From: G963674665 sp964609625
GTDB taxonomy: Bacteria; Desulfobacterota; Desulfovibrionia; Desulfovibrionales; Desulfovibrionaceae
Assembly: GCA_964609625.1 (NCBI GenBank)
Contig: CAZSRS010000038.1
Coordinates: 1-37,610, forward strand
Length of the DNA: 37,610 bases
Reading direction: 5' to 3'
Part shown: positions 1 to 8,802 of the stretch, one piece after another
Position numbering within the stretch: the first letter of the stretch is position 1
Layout: each line of letters opens with the position of its first letter
The notes under the pieces: model-generated
What the model saw: only the letters and a program-made list of their open reading frames with translations
The model's database searches: none
What the model was told of the DNA's origin: nothing
Translations under genes and position numbers: made by a program

Positions 1-1464
1 ATGCGCATACTCCTGGTAGATGACGACGAATACAGCCTGCAGAGTCTCGCCGTGGTGCTCACCGACCTGGGTCACGAACCGGTTCCCGTGACCGACCCGC
101 GTAAAGCCCTGGACTTGGCTCTGCGCGACTTCTTCCCAATGGTCATCACCGACATCCGCATGCCGGCCATGGACGGGCTCGACCTCCTGGCCCGGATCAA
201 GGCCTCCACCTATGCCAATCTGGCCGATGTGGTGATCATCACCGGTCACGGTGACATGGAAACCGCCATCGACGCCCTGCGCAAGGGAGCCTACGACTAC
301 CTGAACAAACCCATCAACGCCCGCGAACTCTCGGCCGTGGTGGACCGCTGCGCCGAGCACCAGGCCCTGCTCTTCGAGAACCGCGAGTTCAAGCTCAGCT
401 TCGAGCGCAAGATGCAGGAGGCCACCGAACGCCTGCAGAACGACCTGGAGCGCACGCGCCGCAACCTGCGCCAATTCGCCGGGGTCGGTCCCCTGATCAC
501 CGTCTCCGAGGCCATGCTCGCGCTCGTCAAGGAGGCAGCCCTCTACCACCAGGACCCAAGCGTGCCCGTGCTCCTCGAAGGCGAGACCGGCGTGGGCAAG
601 GAAATCCTCGCCCGGCTCATCCACTACGGCGAATCCGGCACGGACACGGAAATCGTGCCCATCAACTGCGCCGCCATTCCGGAGCAGCTCTTCGAAACCG
701 AACTCTTCGGCCACGAAGCCGGCGCCTACACCGGCAGTACCCGCAAGGGGCAGCCCGGCAAGATGGAACTCGCAGGCTCCGGCACCGTGTTCCTCGACGA
801 AATCGCGGAAATGCCCCTGACCTTGCAACCCAAGCTTCTGCGCGTGCTGGAAGAACGCACCTTTTTCCGCGTGGGGGGCGTCAAACGTCGCGAATTCCAC
901 GCCCGCGTCATCTGCGCCGCCAACCGCAACCTCGAAACGCTCGTGGAAAACGGCAAGTTCCGCCGCGACCTCTTCCACCGCCTCAAGGTAGGGTACCTGC
1001 GCATCCCCCCCTTGCGGGAGCGGCCCGAGGACATCCCACCCCTTGCCCTCCACTTCCTCCAGCGCGAGGCCCAGCGAAAGAAACGTCGCTTCAAGGAAGT
1101 GCACCCCGAGACCTTGCGGCTGTTCCTGGACTACCAATGGCCCGGCAACGTACGCGAACTGGAGAACGTGATCGAACGCGCCGTTCTCACCACGGACAAC
1201 GACCAACTCCTGCCCGAGCACGTGAGCTTCATGCAGCAGCCGGCAACCCCTCCGGAACGGGCTCCAGCCGTCAGCCCCGCGACCCCTGCCCTGGACCTCG
1301 ACAACCTGCAACTGCCCGAAGGCGGTCTGGACCTGGAAGCCCTGACCACCCAAATCATCCACAAGACCCTGGAGATGTTCTCCGGCAACAAGAGCCGCGC
1401 GGCCCGCTACCTGGGGCTCTCGCGCTACGCCTTGCACCGCAGGCTCCAGAAGCAGGATATCTGA
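1..1464 (+). CDS. Sigma-54-dependent response regulator (NtrC family)
   Basis: Cytoplasmic transcription activator that, when phosphorylated, uses ATP hydrolysis to open sigma-54 RNA polymerase promoters. Seen: a receiver domain at residues 1-120 with the acidic pair D7/D8, phosphoacceptor D51 (TDIRMP) and K103; a helical linker rich in charged residues to about 160; a AAA+ domain with Walker A GETGVGKE at 194-201, the sigma-54 contact loop as GAYTGS at 241-246 (usually GAFTGA) and Walker B VFLDE at 263-267; and a Fis-type helix-turn-helix in the last 35 residues (NKSRAARYLGLSRYALHRRL). At 487 aa the protein is of normal family length. The ATG is the first base of the window, so no ribosome site can be seen, but MRILLVDDD is a typical receiver start. 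The partner kinase is probably upstream, outside the window. The targets are unknown. Confidence 0.95.
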   Translation: MRILLVDDDEYSLQSLAVVLTDLGHEPVPVTDPRKALDLALRDFFPMVITDIRMPAMDGLDLLARIKASTYANLADVVIITGHGDMETAIDALRKGAYDYLNKPINARELSAVVDRCAEHQALLFENREFKLSFERKMQEATERLQNDLERTRRNLRQFAGVGPLITVSEAMLALVKEAALYHQDPSVPVLLEGETGVGKEILARLIHYGESGTDTEIVPINCAAIPEQLFETELFGHEAGAYTGSTRKGQPGKMELAGSGTVFLDEIAEMPLTLQPKLLRVLEERTFFRVGGVKRREFHARVICAANRNLETLVENGKFRRDLFHRLKVGYLRIPPLRERPEDIPPLALHFLQREAQRKKRRFKEVHPETLRLFLDYQWPGNVRELENVIERAVLTTDNDQLLPEHVSFMQQPATPPERAPAVSPATPALDLDNLQLPEGGLDLEALTTQIIHKTLEMFSGNKSRAARYLGLSRYALHRRLQKQDI

Positions 1465-1762
1465 GTCCTCTGCCAACGCGCCAAATGTGTGCGCCCTCGC
1501 ACACTGGGCGATTTTGCACGTTCGTTTCCGCGCACCCATGGGCGAACAGCAGGGCAGCTTCTGTCTCTACCTGACAACGTCTTCATAACATTCTAGATTA
1601 ACAGTATCTTTATTTCTCTCTAGAATTTCTTGTCTTCGGCACAACTCTTGCTACCCTTATCGAGTTCCAGGTATGCCCTGGACTCACTACCGTTGGTATA
1701 CGGGGTAGGCCCATGCCCCTTCGGGCCGCGGCATCCCCCCCCCGCCCCCCGTTGCCATACAA

Positions 1763-1786
1763 AGGATGATCTGAGGCGGTCATCCT
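1763..1786. repeat. Inverted repeat AGGATGA-N10-TCATCCT
   Basis: A perfect 7-bp inverted repeat with a 10-base loop lies inside the gene-free stretch, 10 bases before a longer inverted repeat. There is no T-tract on either side, so it is not a typical terminator. It could be part of a repeated extragenic element. Confidence 0.55.
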
Positions 1787-1796
1787 GAGGTGTGAT

Positions 1797-1843
1797 CGTC
1801 CAAGCCCGAAAGATCCCTCCCCCCCGATCGTCGGGCTTGGACG
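1797..1843. repeat. Inverted repeat with 12-bp arms (CGTCCAAGCCCG / CGGGCTTGGACG)
   Basis: The arms at 1797-1808 and 1832-1843 match perfectly over 12 bases; an inner GATC/GATC pair (1812-1815 and 1826-1829) can extend the stem across a small mismatch, leaving a C-rich loop. No T-run follows. The length and spacing fit a palindromic extragenic repeat or MITE-like end better than a Rho-independent terminator. Confidence 0.65.
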
Positions 1844-2076
1844 CCCCTCATGGAAGTATCCCAAGGAATCGGCGTGAAAGACTTTTTCGGGACTATCGCT
1901 TGCGGTGGCGCGAGGGTGCGGCCGAGCTGTACCCCCGGCACCCGTTTGAAGTTCCCTTGAGTGTGCTTCGGGCGAATCACCGACTATTCGCAGTGGCGGT
2001 TGAATAACGCGACATAGCGGCGGTTGCCGGAGAAATACTCGCGCCCCGCGATAGCCCCTCGGGGAGCAAGCTCGTT

Positions 2077-4059
2077 TCAACCCAGACGCTCACCCAGAGC
2101 GGCAATGGTCCTGGTCAGTGTATTCTCCAGCACATCCAGGAGCACCGGGTCCGCAGGTGCGCCTTGCCGCAGACTCGTTTCCAGAGTCGCGGCCGCTCTT
2201 CTGAGCGCGGAGGCGCCGATACCCGCAGCCTCCCCAGCCAGCACGTGTGCGATTTTGGCGCAGCGTTCCGGGTCGGCTGTTTCGCGGGCTCGGCGCAGGG
2301 ATTCGAGCTTTTCCCCTCGCTCCCCGTGAAATGTCTGCCAGAGATCTCGCAGCAACTCGACATCGTAGCCGATGCGCGCCAGGGCTCCCTCTTCGTCCAG
2401 CAGCAGGGAGACGCTCCGTGTTTCGCTTTGAGCCACTGCTCTTCCTGATTCGCGGGCATGCATGACTCGGGCCAATGTCTGAAAAAAAGTATTTGTATTC
2501 AGTGGCTTGGGGAGATATTCATCCATTCCAGCCGCGAGAAAGCGCTCCCTGTCACCCAGGAGGGCATGGGCGGTGAGGGCGATGATGGGCACCGATGCCG
2601 GAGTACTTTGGCACTCGCCGCCGCGGATGCGCCTGGTGGCCTCAAGTCCATTCATCACGGGCATTTGGATGTTCATGAGCACCAGGTCGAAGGATTGGGC
2701 GTCCAGCAGACTGAGGGCCTGGGCTCCGTTCACCACGCAGGCCACCTGGTGGCCCTGCCGCTCCAGAAGGCGGCTTGCAAGTTTTCTGGAAACTTGGTTG
2801 TCGTCGGCCACCAACACCTTGAGCTTCCGGATCAGGTTCGGGGCCTCGGCCTCTTTGGCGCGATTTCCCTGCTCCGCCCCTGCTTCGGGGAGCGGCAGCC
2901 TGAACCCCGCCGTGAAATAAAAGGTGCTTCCCTGGCCTTCCCTGCTGCGTAGCCAGATGGAGCCGCTCATCATCTGCACCAGATCCTTGCAGATAGCCAG
3001 GCCCAGACCGGTGCCTCCTTGTTGCTGGTTATCAAAAATGCCGGCCTGCTGGTAGCTCTCGAAGATCAGATCCTGCTTGTTCTCGGGTATGCCCACACCT
3101 GTGTCGCGCACCGAGAAGAGCAGCTTGATCATGCCGCTGGCCTCGGCCTCGTCGCGCAAGGGATCAAGGGGGTTGAGGCTGGCCCAGGGCACTGGAACAG
3201 TGACCAGGTTGACTTCCAGCTCCACCTCCCCTTTCTCGGTGAACTTCACGGCATTGCCCAGGAGGTTGCCGCAGATTTGCGCCAGTCTCACGGAGTCTCC
3301 CCGCAGCCGCACCGGCACGCCGTGCCCATAGAAGCAGTGCAGGGTGATCCCCTTGCGTTTGGCCTGGGGGGTATGCGTCTTGAGCACCTTTTCCAGAACC
3401 TCCGGGAGGTTGAAGACACGATCCGCCAGTGTCAGCTTCCTGGCCTCGATCTTGGAAAGGTCGAGGATGTCGTTGATCAACTCCAGAAGATTGTCGGCCG
3501 AGTGCTTGATGGTCTCGAGGCAGTCCCGCAGCTCGTCGTCCACGGCTCTTTCCAGGGCCAGCTCGGCCATGCCGATGATGCCGTTCATGGGCGTGCGTAT
3601 TTCATGGCTCATGTTGGCCAGGAACATGCTCTTGATCAGGCTGTCGCGCTCGGCGCTGCGCTTGGCCTCCAGCAAGTTTTTTTCCGAGCGGTACTTGTAG
3701 AGAGCGAGCTCTATCGTGGAGTGCAATTCGCGCTCCTCGAAGGGCTTGATGAGATAGCCGAAGGCTTCGGAGATCTTGGCCCGCTGCAGGGTGTCCTCGT
3801 CGGAGAAGGACGTCAGGAAGATCACGGGCACGTTGTGGCGCTTGCGGAATTCAGCGGCGGCCTGCACGCCGTCCATGGGGCCCTTGAGCCAAATGTCCAT
3901 GAGCACGATGTCAAGGTGCAACCGCCCGGCCATCTCCAGGGCCTCTTCGCCGGAGGACACCACACCGACCACATTGTAGCCAAGCCGGCTCAAGGTGTTG
4001 CAGATGTCCAGCGCGACAACACGCTCGTCGTCCACAACCAGGATGTCAACTTCCGCCAT
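2077..4059 (-). CDS. Hybrid sensor kinase REC-HisKA-HATPase-REC-Hpt with a degenerate second receiver
   Basis: Cytoplasmic multi-domain phosphorelay protein of 660 aa without membrane segments. Order seen: receiver 1-120 (DD10-11, D55 in LMDIW, K105); a helical linker; HisKA with H152 in NMSHEIRTPMNG; HATPase with N269 (GNLLGNAVKF), DTGVGIP at 319-325 and the G2 box GGTGLGLAI; receiver 2 at 413-530; and an Hpt-like C-terminus with H605 in AHVLAGEAAGIGA. In receiver 2 the phosphoacceptor position is N463 (LMNIQMP), confirmed by the AAC codon at 2673-2671, while the acid pair (DD419-420) and K518 remain. The ATG at 4059 follows AAGGGGGG at good spacing; an in-frame ATG at 4125 would add 22 residues with no family match. 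The input is probably delivered through the N-terminal receiver. No cognate output gene lies beside it. Confidence 0.93.
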   Translation of the reverse strand: MAEVDILVVDDERVVALDICNTLSRLGYNVVGVVSSGEEALEMAGRLHLDIVLMDIWLKGPMDGVQAAAEFRKRHNVPVIFLTSFSDEDTLQRAKISEAFGYLIKPFEERELHSTIELALYKYRSEKNLLEAKRSAERDSLIKSMFLANMSHEIRTPMNGIIGMAELALERAVDDELRDCLETIKHSADNLLELINDILDLSKIEARKLTLADRVFNLPEVLEKVLKTHTPQAKRKGITLHCFYGHGVPVRLRGDSVRLAQICGNLLGNAVKFTEKGEVELEVNLVTVPVPWASLNPLDPLRDEAEASGMIKLLFSVRDTGVGIPENKQDLIFESYQQAGIFDNQQQGGTGLGLAICKDLVQMMSGSIWLRSREGQGSTFYFTAGFRLPLPEAGAEQGNRAKEAEAPNLIRKLKVLVADDNQVSRKLASRLLERQGHQVACVVNGAQALSLLDAQSFDLVLMNIQMPVMNGLEATRRIRGGECQSTPASVPIIALTAHALLGDRERFLAAGMDEYLPKPLNTNTFFQTLARVMHARESGRAVAQSETRSVSLLLDEEGALARIGYDVELLRDLWQTFHGERGEKLESLRRARETADPERCAKIAHVLAGEAAGIGASALRRAAATLETSLRQGAPADPVLLDVLENTLTRTIAALGERLG

Positions 4060-4274
4060 CGGCCCCCCTTGGCGTTTTCTCAACAGTGCGGGCATGTTGG
4101 GAGCAGCACTGTTGTGTCTATACATTTTTCAATGATCATGCAAGGTTTGGATTCGACTTGTTCACAAACGCCCCATACCGGGCGTTTCAGGCTGCTGGCC
4201 TCCAGAAGGCTTCTCGGCTATCATGCCTGCTCGGCGAGACTTTGATGCCTCCGAACCTCGAACCCAAGCGAACA

Positions 4275-5312
4275 ATGAGCACAAACATACTCTGTCTGGA
4301 TATCGGCAGCGGCACGCAGGACGCCTTGCTCTATCAGCCCGGCCTGGAGATCGAAAACTGTCCCAAATTCGTGCTGCCCGCCCCGGCGCGGTTGGTGACC
4401 CGGCGCATCGCCGGCCTCACCGCCGCGGGCAAGGCCGTGTACCTGCACGGCGAGAACATGGGTGGTGGATTCTGGGGCGCGCTCAAGGCCCACATCGCCG
4501 CCGGCCTGCCGGCCGCGGCTTCTCCCGAAGCGGCGCTGGCCCTGGGCGACAACCAGGAGCGCGTGCGTTCCCAAGGCGTGAACATCACGGAGCACTGCCC
4601 GCCCGGGCACACGCCCGTGCTCTGCTGTGACTACTCCCCTGTTTGGTGGCAAGGGCTGCTCGCGGCCGCCGGCCTGGAGGACCGCCTCCCTGACTTGGTC
4701 CTGGCCGCCGCGCAGGACCATGGATACCACCCCCACGACAGCAACAGGATTGGACGCTTCAAGCTCTGGGACGACTTCCTCGGGCAACATCACGGCGATC
4801 CCGCTGCCCTGCTCTACGACACCCCGCCAGAACCCCTGACCAGGCTGCGCACCCTGCAACGCGCCGCGGGCAACGCCCTTGTGGCCGACACCGGCGCGGC
4901 AGCCGTGCTCGGCGCCCTTTGCGACCACGACGTGCTCACGGCCCAAGAACAAGCCGGCGCCACCGTGGTCAACCTCGGCAACAGCCACATCATCGCCTTC
5001 CTGCTCCACAGGGGAAGAATCTTCGGCGTTTACGAACACCACAGCGGCATGCGCGACGCCGACCAGCTCCTCGCCGACCTGGAACGCTTCCGCAAGGGCG
5101 CGCTCCCCAACCAGGAGGTCCTGGATTCCTGGGGGCACGGCTGCATGACCCTGGACCTGCCCCACGACGCCGACTTCGCGCCGCTGTTCGCCATGGGGCC
5201 AAAGCGGGAGTTACTGCGGGGGCGCCAAGTCACCTTCCCGGCCCCTGGCGGCGACATGATGCTCATGGGGTGCTTCGGCCTGCTCAAGGGGTACGACCTG
5301 CGTGCCATTTGA
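4275..5312 (+). CDS. DUF1786 family protein (ASKHA-like fold suspected)
   Basis: A 345-aa soluble protein that I recognise as DUF1786, a family often auto-annotated as pyruvate formate-lyase activating-enzyme related but with no radical SAM cysteine triad here. Seen: an N-terminal LDIGSGTQD motif resembling the phosphate-1 loop of the sugar kinase/Hsp70/actin superfamily, a central CDYSPVWWQGLL stretch, a second glycine-rich VVNLGNSH motif near residue 240, and a conserved-looking YEHHSGMRDAD. These suggest a nucleotide- or phosphate-binding ASKHA fold; the function is unknown. The ATG at 4275 has only a weak AAGCGA upstream; ATG 4245 is an alternative that adds ten residues (MPPNLEPKRT). It is divergent from the hybrid kinase, and the two share about 215 bases of upstream sequence. 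Confidence 0.85.
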   Translation: MSTNILCLDIGSGTQDALLYQPGLEIENCPKFVLPAPARLVTRRIAGLTAAGKAVYLHGENMGGGFWGALKAHIAAGLPAAASPEAALALGDNQERVRSQGVNITEHCPPGHTPVLCCDYSPVWWQGLLAAAGLEDRLPDLVLAAAQDHGYHPHDSNRIGRFKLWDDFLGQHHGDPAALLYDTPPEPLTRLRTLQRAAGNALVADTGAAAVLGALCDHDVLTAQEQAGATVVNLGNSHIIAFLLHRGRIFGVYEHHSGMRDADQLLADLERFRKGALPNQEVLDSWGHGCMTLDLPHDADFAPLFAMGPKRELLRGRQVTFPAPGGDMMLMGCFGLLKGYDLRAI

Positions 5313-5489
5313 GGCCACTTGCGCCGGCTTGGTGTCGCGGCAAGGGGCCGCGGCCGGGCCTTGTGCCCTGGCCGGGATATATCCTTGACTGAAGCCTGAA
5401 TATGATGCTTTCTCACCTGTCTATCCACTGCCTGGGAAGGCAGTGAGCACCTTCGATGACGTCGCATACGAAACATGAAAGGAACCTGC

Positions 5490-6926
5490 ATGGGAAACGC
5501 CCCTGGTAAGAGAGGTCTGGCCATACTCGGCGTCAACCTCACCATACTCATGGCCACCCTGGACATCAGCATCGTCAACGTGGCCCTACCCTCCCTGGTG
5601 GAGCAGTTGCACACCGACTTCGCCACGGTGCAGTGGGTGGTGGTCAGCTACATGCTCGTGGTCACCAGCCTGATGCTCTCGGTCTCCCGCCTGGGAGACA
5701 TGCTGGGCAAGAAACGGCTGTTCCTCTTCGGACTCACACTGTTCACCGTGGCCTCGCTGCTCTGTGGCCTGGCGCCAAGCATTGGCTGGCTCATCGGCTT
5801 CCGCGCCCTGCAGGGCGTCGGCGCCGTGATGACCCAGGCCCTGGGCGCGGCCATCATCGCCGAGGTGGTGCCCAAGAACGAACTGGGGCGAGCCATGGGC
5901 TACATCGGCGCCACGGTCTCTCTCGGGCTCTCGGCCGGCCCCTCCCTCGGCGGGGTGCTCATCGGCCTGGTAGGCTGGCGCTCCATCTTCCTGATCAACG
6001 TGCCCATCGGCCTGCTGGCCTGGTGGATCGTGACCCGGAACATCCCGACCTGTGCCATGCCCGAGAAACGACAGCGCTTCGATTTTCGCGGCGCCACCAT
6101 CCTCTTCGTATCCCTTGGCTGCTACGCCCTGGCCATGACCTGGGGGCAGCAGACCGGATTCGGCAAGCCCCTGGTCCTGAGCCTGCTGGGCACGTCCCTG
6201 ACCGGCCTGGCCCTGTTCATCCTGAGCCAGATGCGCGGCGACCACCCCATGCTCGACCTCAACCTCTTCAGGAACCCCCTGCTGAGCCTGAATCTGTGCA
6301 TGAGCTTCCTGACCTTCGTGGGCATGGGCTGCGTCTACATCCTGCCCTTTTTCTTCAAGCTGGTGCAGGACTACCGGCCGGAGCAGATCGGCCTGCTGAT
6401 GATGGTGGTGCCCATCAGCATGGGGGTGGTGGCGCCCTTCGCGGGGCGCCTCTCGGACCGTTACGGCGCCCGCACGGTGAGCATCTTCGGACTGCTGACC
6501 TTCATCAGCGGCGCCCTGCTCATCAGCACCATGCACATGGACACATCCTGGCTGGGCTATGTCTGGCGCGCCCTGCCCATGGGCGTGGGCCTGGGATTCT
6601 TCCAGGCGCCCAACAACAGCTCCATCATGAGCCAGGCGCCCAAGCACAGACTGGGCGTGGTCTCGGGGCTGATGAACTACTCCCGCACCATCGGCCAGAC
6701 CACGGGCATCCCCTTGCAGGGCGCCCTGTTCACGGCCATGGTTCTGTCCCAGGCCAGCCTGCCCGCGCGCACGGACTTTTCCCTGGCGCCTCCGGAGGCG
6801 TTGCTGGCGGCCTTTTCCAACGCCTTCCACGTGGTCGCCCTTTTTGGAAGCGCGGCCCTGGCCCTGGCCCTCGTGGCCTATGTCGTGGACAACAGGCTGA
6901 AAAGGAAACAGGAGAACGCGGCATGA
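5490..6926 (+). CDS. MFS drug-type efflux transporter, DHA2 (EmrB/QacA) family
   Basis: Inner-membrane proton-driven exporter of 478 aa with about 14 hydrophobic segments, the number usual for the DHA2 family. Seen: the family motif LDISIVNVALP in the first helix, the loop 2-3 motif (RLGDMLGKKRLFLFG), motif C-like glycine/proline pattern GLSAGPSLGGVL in helix 5, and the repeat of motif A in the second half (GRLSDRYGART). The start at 5490 is preceded by AAAGGA at 6-base spacing; the in-frame ATG at 5475 has no ribosome site. The stop overlaps the start of the lytic transglycosylase gene (ATGA), so the two are co-translated. A CACTGCC/GGCAGTG hairpin lies just upstream of the gene. The substrate cannot be told from sequence. 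Confidence 0.92.
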   Translation: MGNAPGKRGLAILGVNLTILMATLDISIVNVALPSLVEQLHTDFATVQWVVVSYMLVVTSLMLSVSRLGDMLGKKRLFLFGLTLFTVASLLCGLAPSIGWLIGFRALQGVGAVMTQALGAAIIAEVVPKNELGRAMGYIGATVSLGLSAGPSLGGVLIGLVGWRSIFLINVPIGLLAWWIVTRNIPTCAMPEKRQRFDFRGATILFVSLGCYALAMTWGQQTGFGKPLVLSLLGTSLTGLALFILSQMRGDHPMLDLNLFRNPLLSLNLCMSFLTFVGMGCVYILPFFFKLVQDYRPEQIGLLMMVVPISMGVVAPFAGRLSDRYGARTVSIFGLLTFISGALLISTMHMDTSWLGYVWRALPMGVGLGFFQAPNNSSIMSQAPKHRLGVVSGLMNYSRTIGQTTGIPLQGALFTAMVLSQASLPARTDFSLAPPEALLAAFSNAFHVVALFGSAALALALVAYVVDNRLKRKQENAA

Positions 6927-8098
6927 GCACCCCCCGCCCTGTCCTGCCCCTGCTCGGGCTCCTGCTCGGGCTCCTGCTGCTGACATCCTGCGCGGGAATA
7001 GAGCCTTTGCCCGTGTCTCCCGCTCCCACGCCGCACCCCCCCCCCTTGCCGGCCGCGGTCCAGAACTGGGAGCCCCTGATCCGGCGACTCCAGACCCAGG
7101 GCTTTGCCCAGCAATGGCTGGTGGAGCTGTTCTCCAGCCCGGAGATGCGCTTCGACCCCGATCCCATGCGCCTCAAGCTCGACGAACTCTACAAGCTGCA
7201 ATTCAACCGGGAGCGCACGCGCGCCGTGCAACAGGGGCTCGCGGACCTGGGCTTCGCACCCGGCCCGGTGGATGGCATGGCTGGAACCCAGACCCGTGAT
7301 GCCATTCGAAGTTTTCAGAAGCTCCTTGGCCTGCCCGAGGACGGTGAACCCGACGACACCGTGCTGCAGCGCATCCAGGCCCAGCTGGCCCTGCCGCCGG
7401 AGCAGCGCGTGCGCCCCCCGAAGGTCACGGCCGTGGAGCCCGGCGTGCCGGCCAAACCCCTGGTCTACGAGTCCATGCTCACCGAAAAGCAGCTCGCGGC
7501 CAGCCGCGCCTACTACCTCGAGCACCTCCCCCTGCTGCGACGCATGGAGCAGGAGTACGGCGTTCCAGCGGCCTTGGCCGTGGGCATCTTCACCGTTGAG
7601 ACGCGGCTGGGTGAATTCCTCGGAGGGCGCAAGGCCGTGGTGACCCTGGCCAGCATGGCCTTGTCCAAGGATTTCGGAGTGATCCGCCCCCATCTGGCCG
7701 GTCTGCCCATGGGGCCGGAGGAACGCGACTGGTTCGCGGACCTGGCAGCCAAGCGCGGTGATTGGGCGTTCAACGAACTCGTGGCCCTGCTCCGGTACGC
7801 GCAGATGAACCACCACCCGCCCCTGGCCATTCCAGGCTCGGTGTACGGCGCCATCGGGTTGGGGCAGTTCATGCCCAGCAACGCGGTGACCTACGGCGTG
7901 GACGGTGACGGCGACGGTCGGGTGGACCTCTTCAACGTGCAGGACATGGTGGCCAGTTTCGGCAACTTCATGCGCGCCATGGGCTGGCAGAGCGGAATGA
8001 GCGATCCTGAAAAGCAACGCCAAGTCCTGCTGCGCTACAACCGCAGCACCCGCTACGTGAACACCGTGCTGGCCGTGGCCGCGCACGTGGCGCGCTGA
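6923..8098 (+). CDS. Lytic murein transglycosylase, MltB-like lipoprotein with peptidoglycan-binding domain
   Basis: Outer-membrane lipoprotein of 391 aa that would cleave the MurNAc-GlcNAc bond to form 1,6-anhydro ends. Seen: a lipoprotein signal with lipobox LTSC near residue 24 and a proline-rich spacer; a PG_binding_1-like module at about 90-150 (QQGLADLGFAPGPVDGMAG, then FQKLLGLPEDGEPD); and an MltB/SLT_2 catalytic domain from about 180 with catalytic glutamate in GIFTVETRLGEFLGG, the IGLGQFMPSNAV motif and an Asp-rich DGDGDGRVDLF loop. In many MltB-like proteins the binding module is C-terminal, so the placement ahead of the catalytic domain is worth noting. The start overlaps the MFS stop; a LysE gene follows after 14 bases. 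The link between exporter and murein enzyme is not obvious and may be simple co-transcription. Confidence 0.93.
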   Translation: MSTPRPVLPLLGLLLGLLLLTSCAGIEPLPVSPAPTPHPPPLPAAVQNWEPLIRRLQTQGFAQQWLVELFSSPEMRFDPDPMRLKLDELYKLQFNRERTRAVQQGLADLGFAPGPVDGMAGTQTRDAIRSFQKLLGLPEDGEPDDTVLQRIQAQLALPPEQRVRPPKVTAVEPGVPAKPLVYESMLTEKQLAASRAYYLEHLPLLRRMEQEYGVPAALAVGIFTVETRLGEFLGGRKAVVTLASMALSKDFGVIRPHLAGLPMGPEERDWFADLAAKRGDWAFNELVALLRYAQMNHHPPLAIPGSVYGAIGLGQFMPSNAVTYGVDGDGDGRVDLFNVQDMVASFGNFMRAMGWQSGMSDPEKQRQVLLRYNRSTRYVNTVLAVAAHVAR

Positions 8099-8112
8099 TC
8101 CGGAGGCAACCA

Positions 8113-8775
8113 ATGCTCGGCATACACGACCTCCCCCTGTTCATCCTCTCCGGCCTGCTGCTGAACATCACGCCCGGGCAGGACTTCGCCTACATCGTCA
8201 GCCGCGGCGCGGGCATGGGCTGGCGCGCCGGCGCCATGGCCGCCCTTGGCGTGGGCGCGGGCTGCGTGGTGCACATCCTGGCCGCCACCTTCGGCATCTC
8301 GGCCCTGCTGGCGGCCTCGGCCACGGCCTTCACCGTGGTCAAGCTGGGGGGCGCCGCCTACCTGCTCTGGATCGGGCTGGGCATGCTGCGCTCGGCGCGG
8401 CACAAACCTGCCCAGGCCGCGCATCTGGCCGGGGATGGGATGGCGCCGCGAACGCCCCTCGCGGTGGTCTTCCGCCAGGGCTTCCTGACCAACGCCCTGA
8501 ACCCCAAGGTGGCGCTGTTTTTCCTGGCTTTCCTGCCCCAGTTCGTGGACAAGGACGCCGCGCACCCCATGCTCGCGCTCCTGCTTCTGGGGGCGATCTT
8601 CGCCTGGAACGGCACGCTGTGGAACCTGTTCGTGGCCTGGAGCGCGGCCCGACTGGCCGTGGCCATGCACAAAAAGACCCGCCTGGCCGATCAGGCCGGC
8701 GCCTGGTGCAAGGCAGCGGCCGGCGCCCTGTTCATCGGCCTGGGCCTCAGGCTGGCGTTTTCGGATATGAAGTAG
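8113..8775 (+). CDS. LysE/RhtB family amino acid exporter
   Basis: Inner-membrane exporter of 220 aa with about six hydrophobic segments. Seen: the family N-terminus with LLNITPGQDFAYIVSRG (family pattern PGPxxxxV), the G-rich second helix (GAMAALGVGAGCVVH), the KLGGAAYLLWIGLGMLR stretch and FLTNALNPKVALFFLAFLPQF, the classic NPK motif. The start has GGAGG six bases upstream. It is the third gene of the MFS-MltB-LysE cluster. The substrate (amino acids, homoserine or similar) cannot be settled. It ends 27 bases from the convergent ABC ATPase gene with no obvious terminator between. Confidence 0.93.
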   Translation: MLGIHDLPLFILSGLLLNITPGQDFAYIVSRGAGMGWRAGAMAALGVGAGCVVHILAATFGISALLAASATAFTVVKLGGAAYLLWIGLGMLRSARHKPAQAAHLAGDGMAPRTPLAVVFRQGFLTNALNPKVALFFLAFLPQFVDKDAAHPMLALLLLGAIFAWNGTLWNLFVAWSAARLAVAMHKKTRLADQAGAWCKAAAGALFIGLGLRLAFSDMK

Positions 8776-8802
8776 TCTGCTGGAGCTTGGAGGAAGACTG
8801 CC

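Larger units (their letters stand above)
1465..2076. other. 612-base stretch without a convincing gene, with several inverted repeats
   Basis: Between the end of the response regulator and the end of the convergent hybrid kinase I see no open frame with family resemblance or a good ribosome site. The frames present on both strands have low-complexity, Pro/Arg/Gly-rich translations. The stretch holds a short GTGTGCG/CGCACAC hairpin at 1487-1504, a possible weak CGCCC/GGGCG stem followed by ATTTT (1492-1514) that could end transcription of the response regulator, and two further inverted repeats listed separately. It also carries C-rich homopolymer runs (near 1734-1750 and 1816-1825). It may be a decayed gene or a non-coding dispersed element; I cannot tell which. 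Confidence 0.5.

Noticed and set aside
1610..2080. 156-aa minus-strand frame after the hybrid kinase
   Set aside because: Its translation is Pro/Arg/Gly-rich, runs through two inverted repeats, and has no ribosome site or recognised family.
4060..4125. 22-residue longer start for the hybrid kinase
   Set aside because: The receiver domain begins directly at MAEVDILVVDD with a strong ribosome site; the extension is not receiver-like.
3019..4245. Long plus-strand open frame (408 aa) opposite the hybrid kinase
   Set aside because: It is a mirror of the kinase frame in GC-rich DNA, with His/Gln/Gly-rich translation and no family resemblance.
5340..5385. Imperfect GC-rich hairpin after the DUF1786 gene as a terminator
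   Set aside because: A bulged stem (GGCCGGGC / GCCCTGGCC) has no T-tract; not enough to call.
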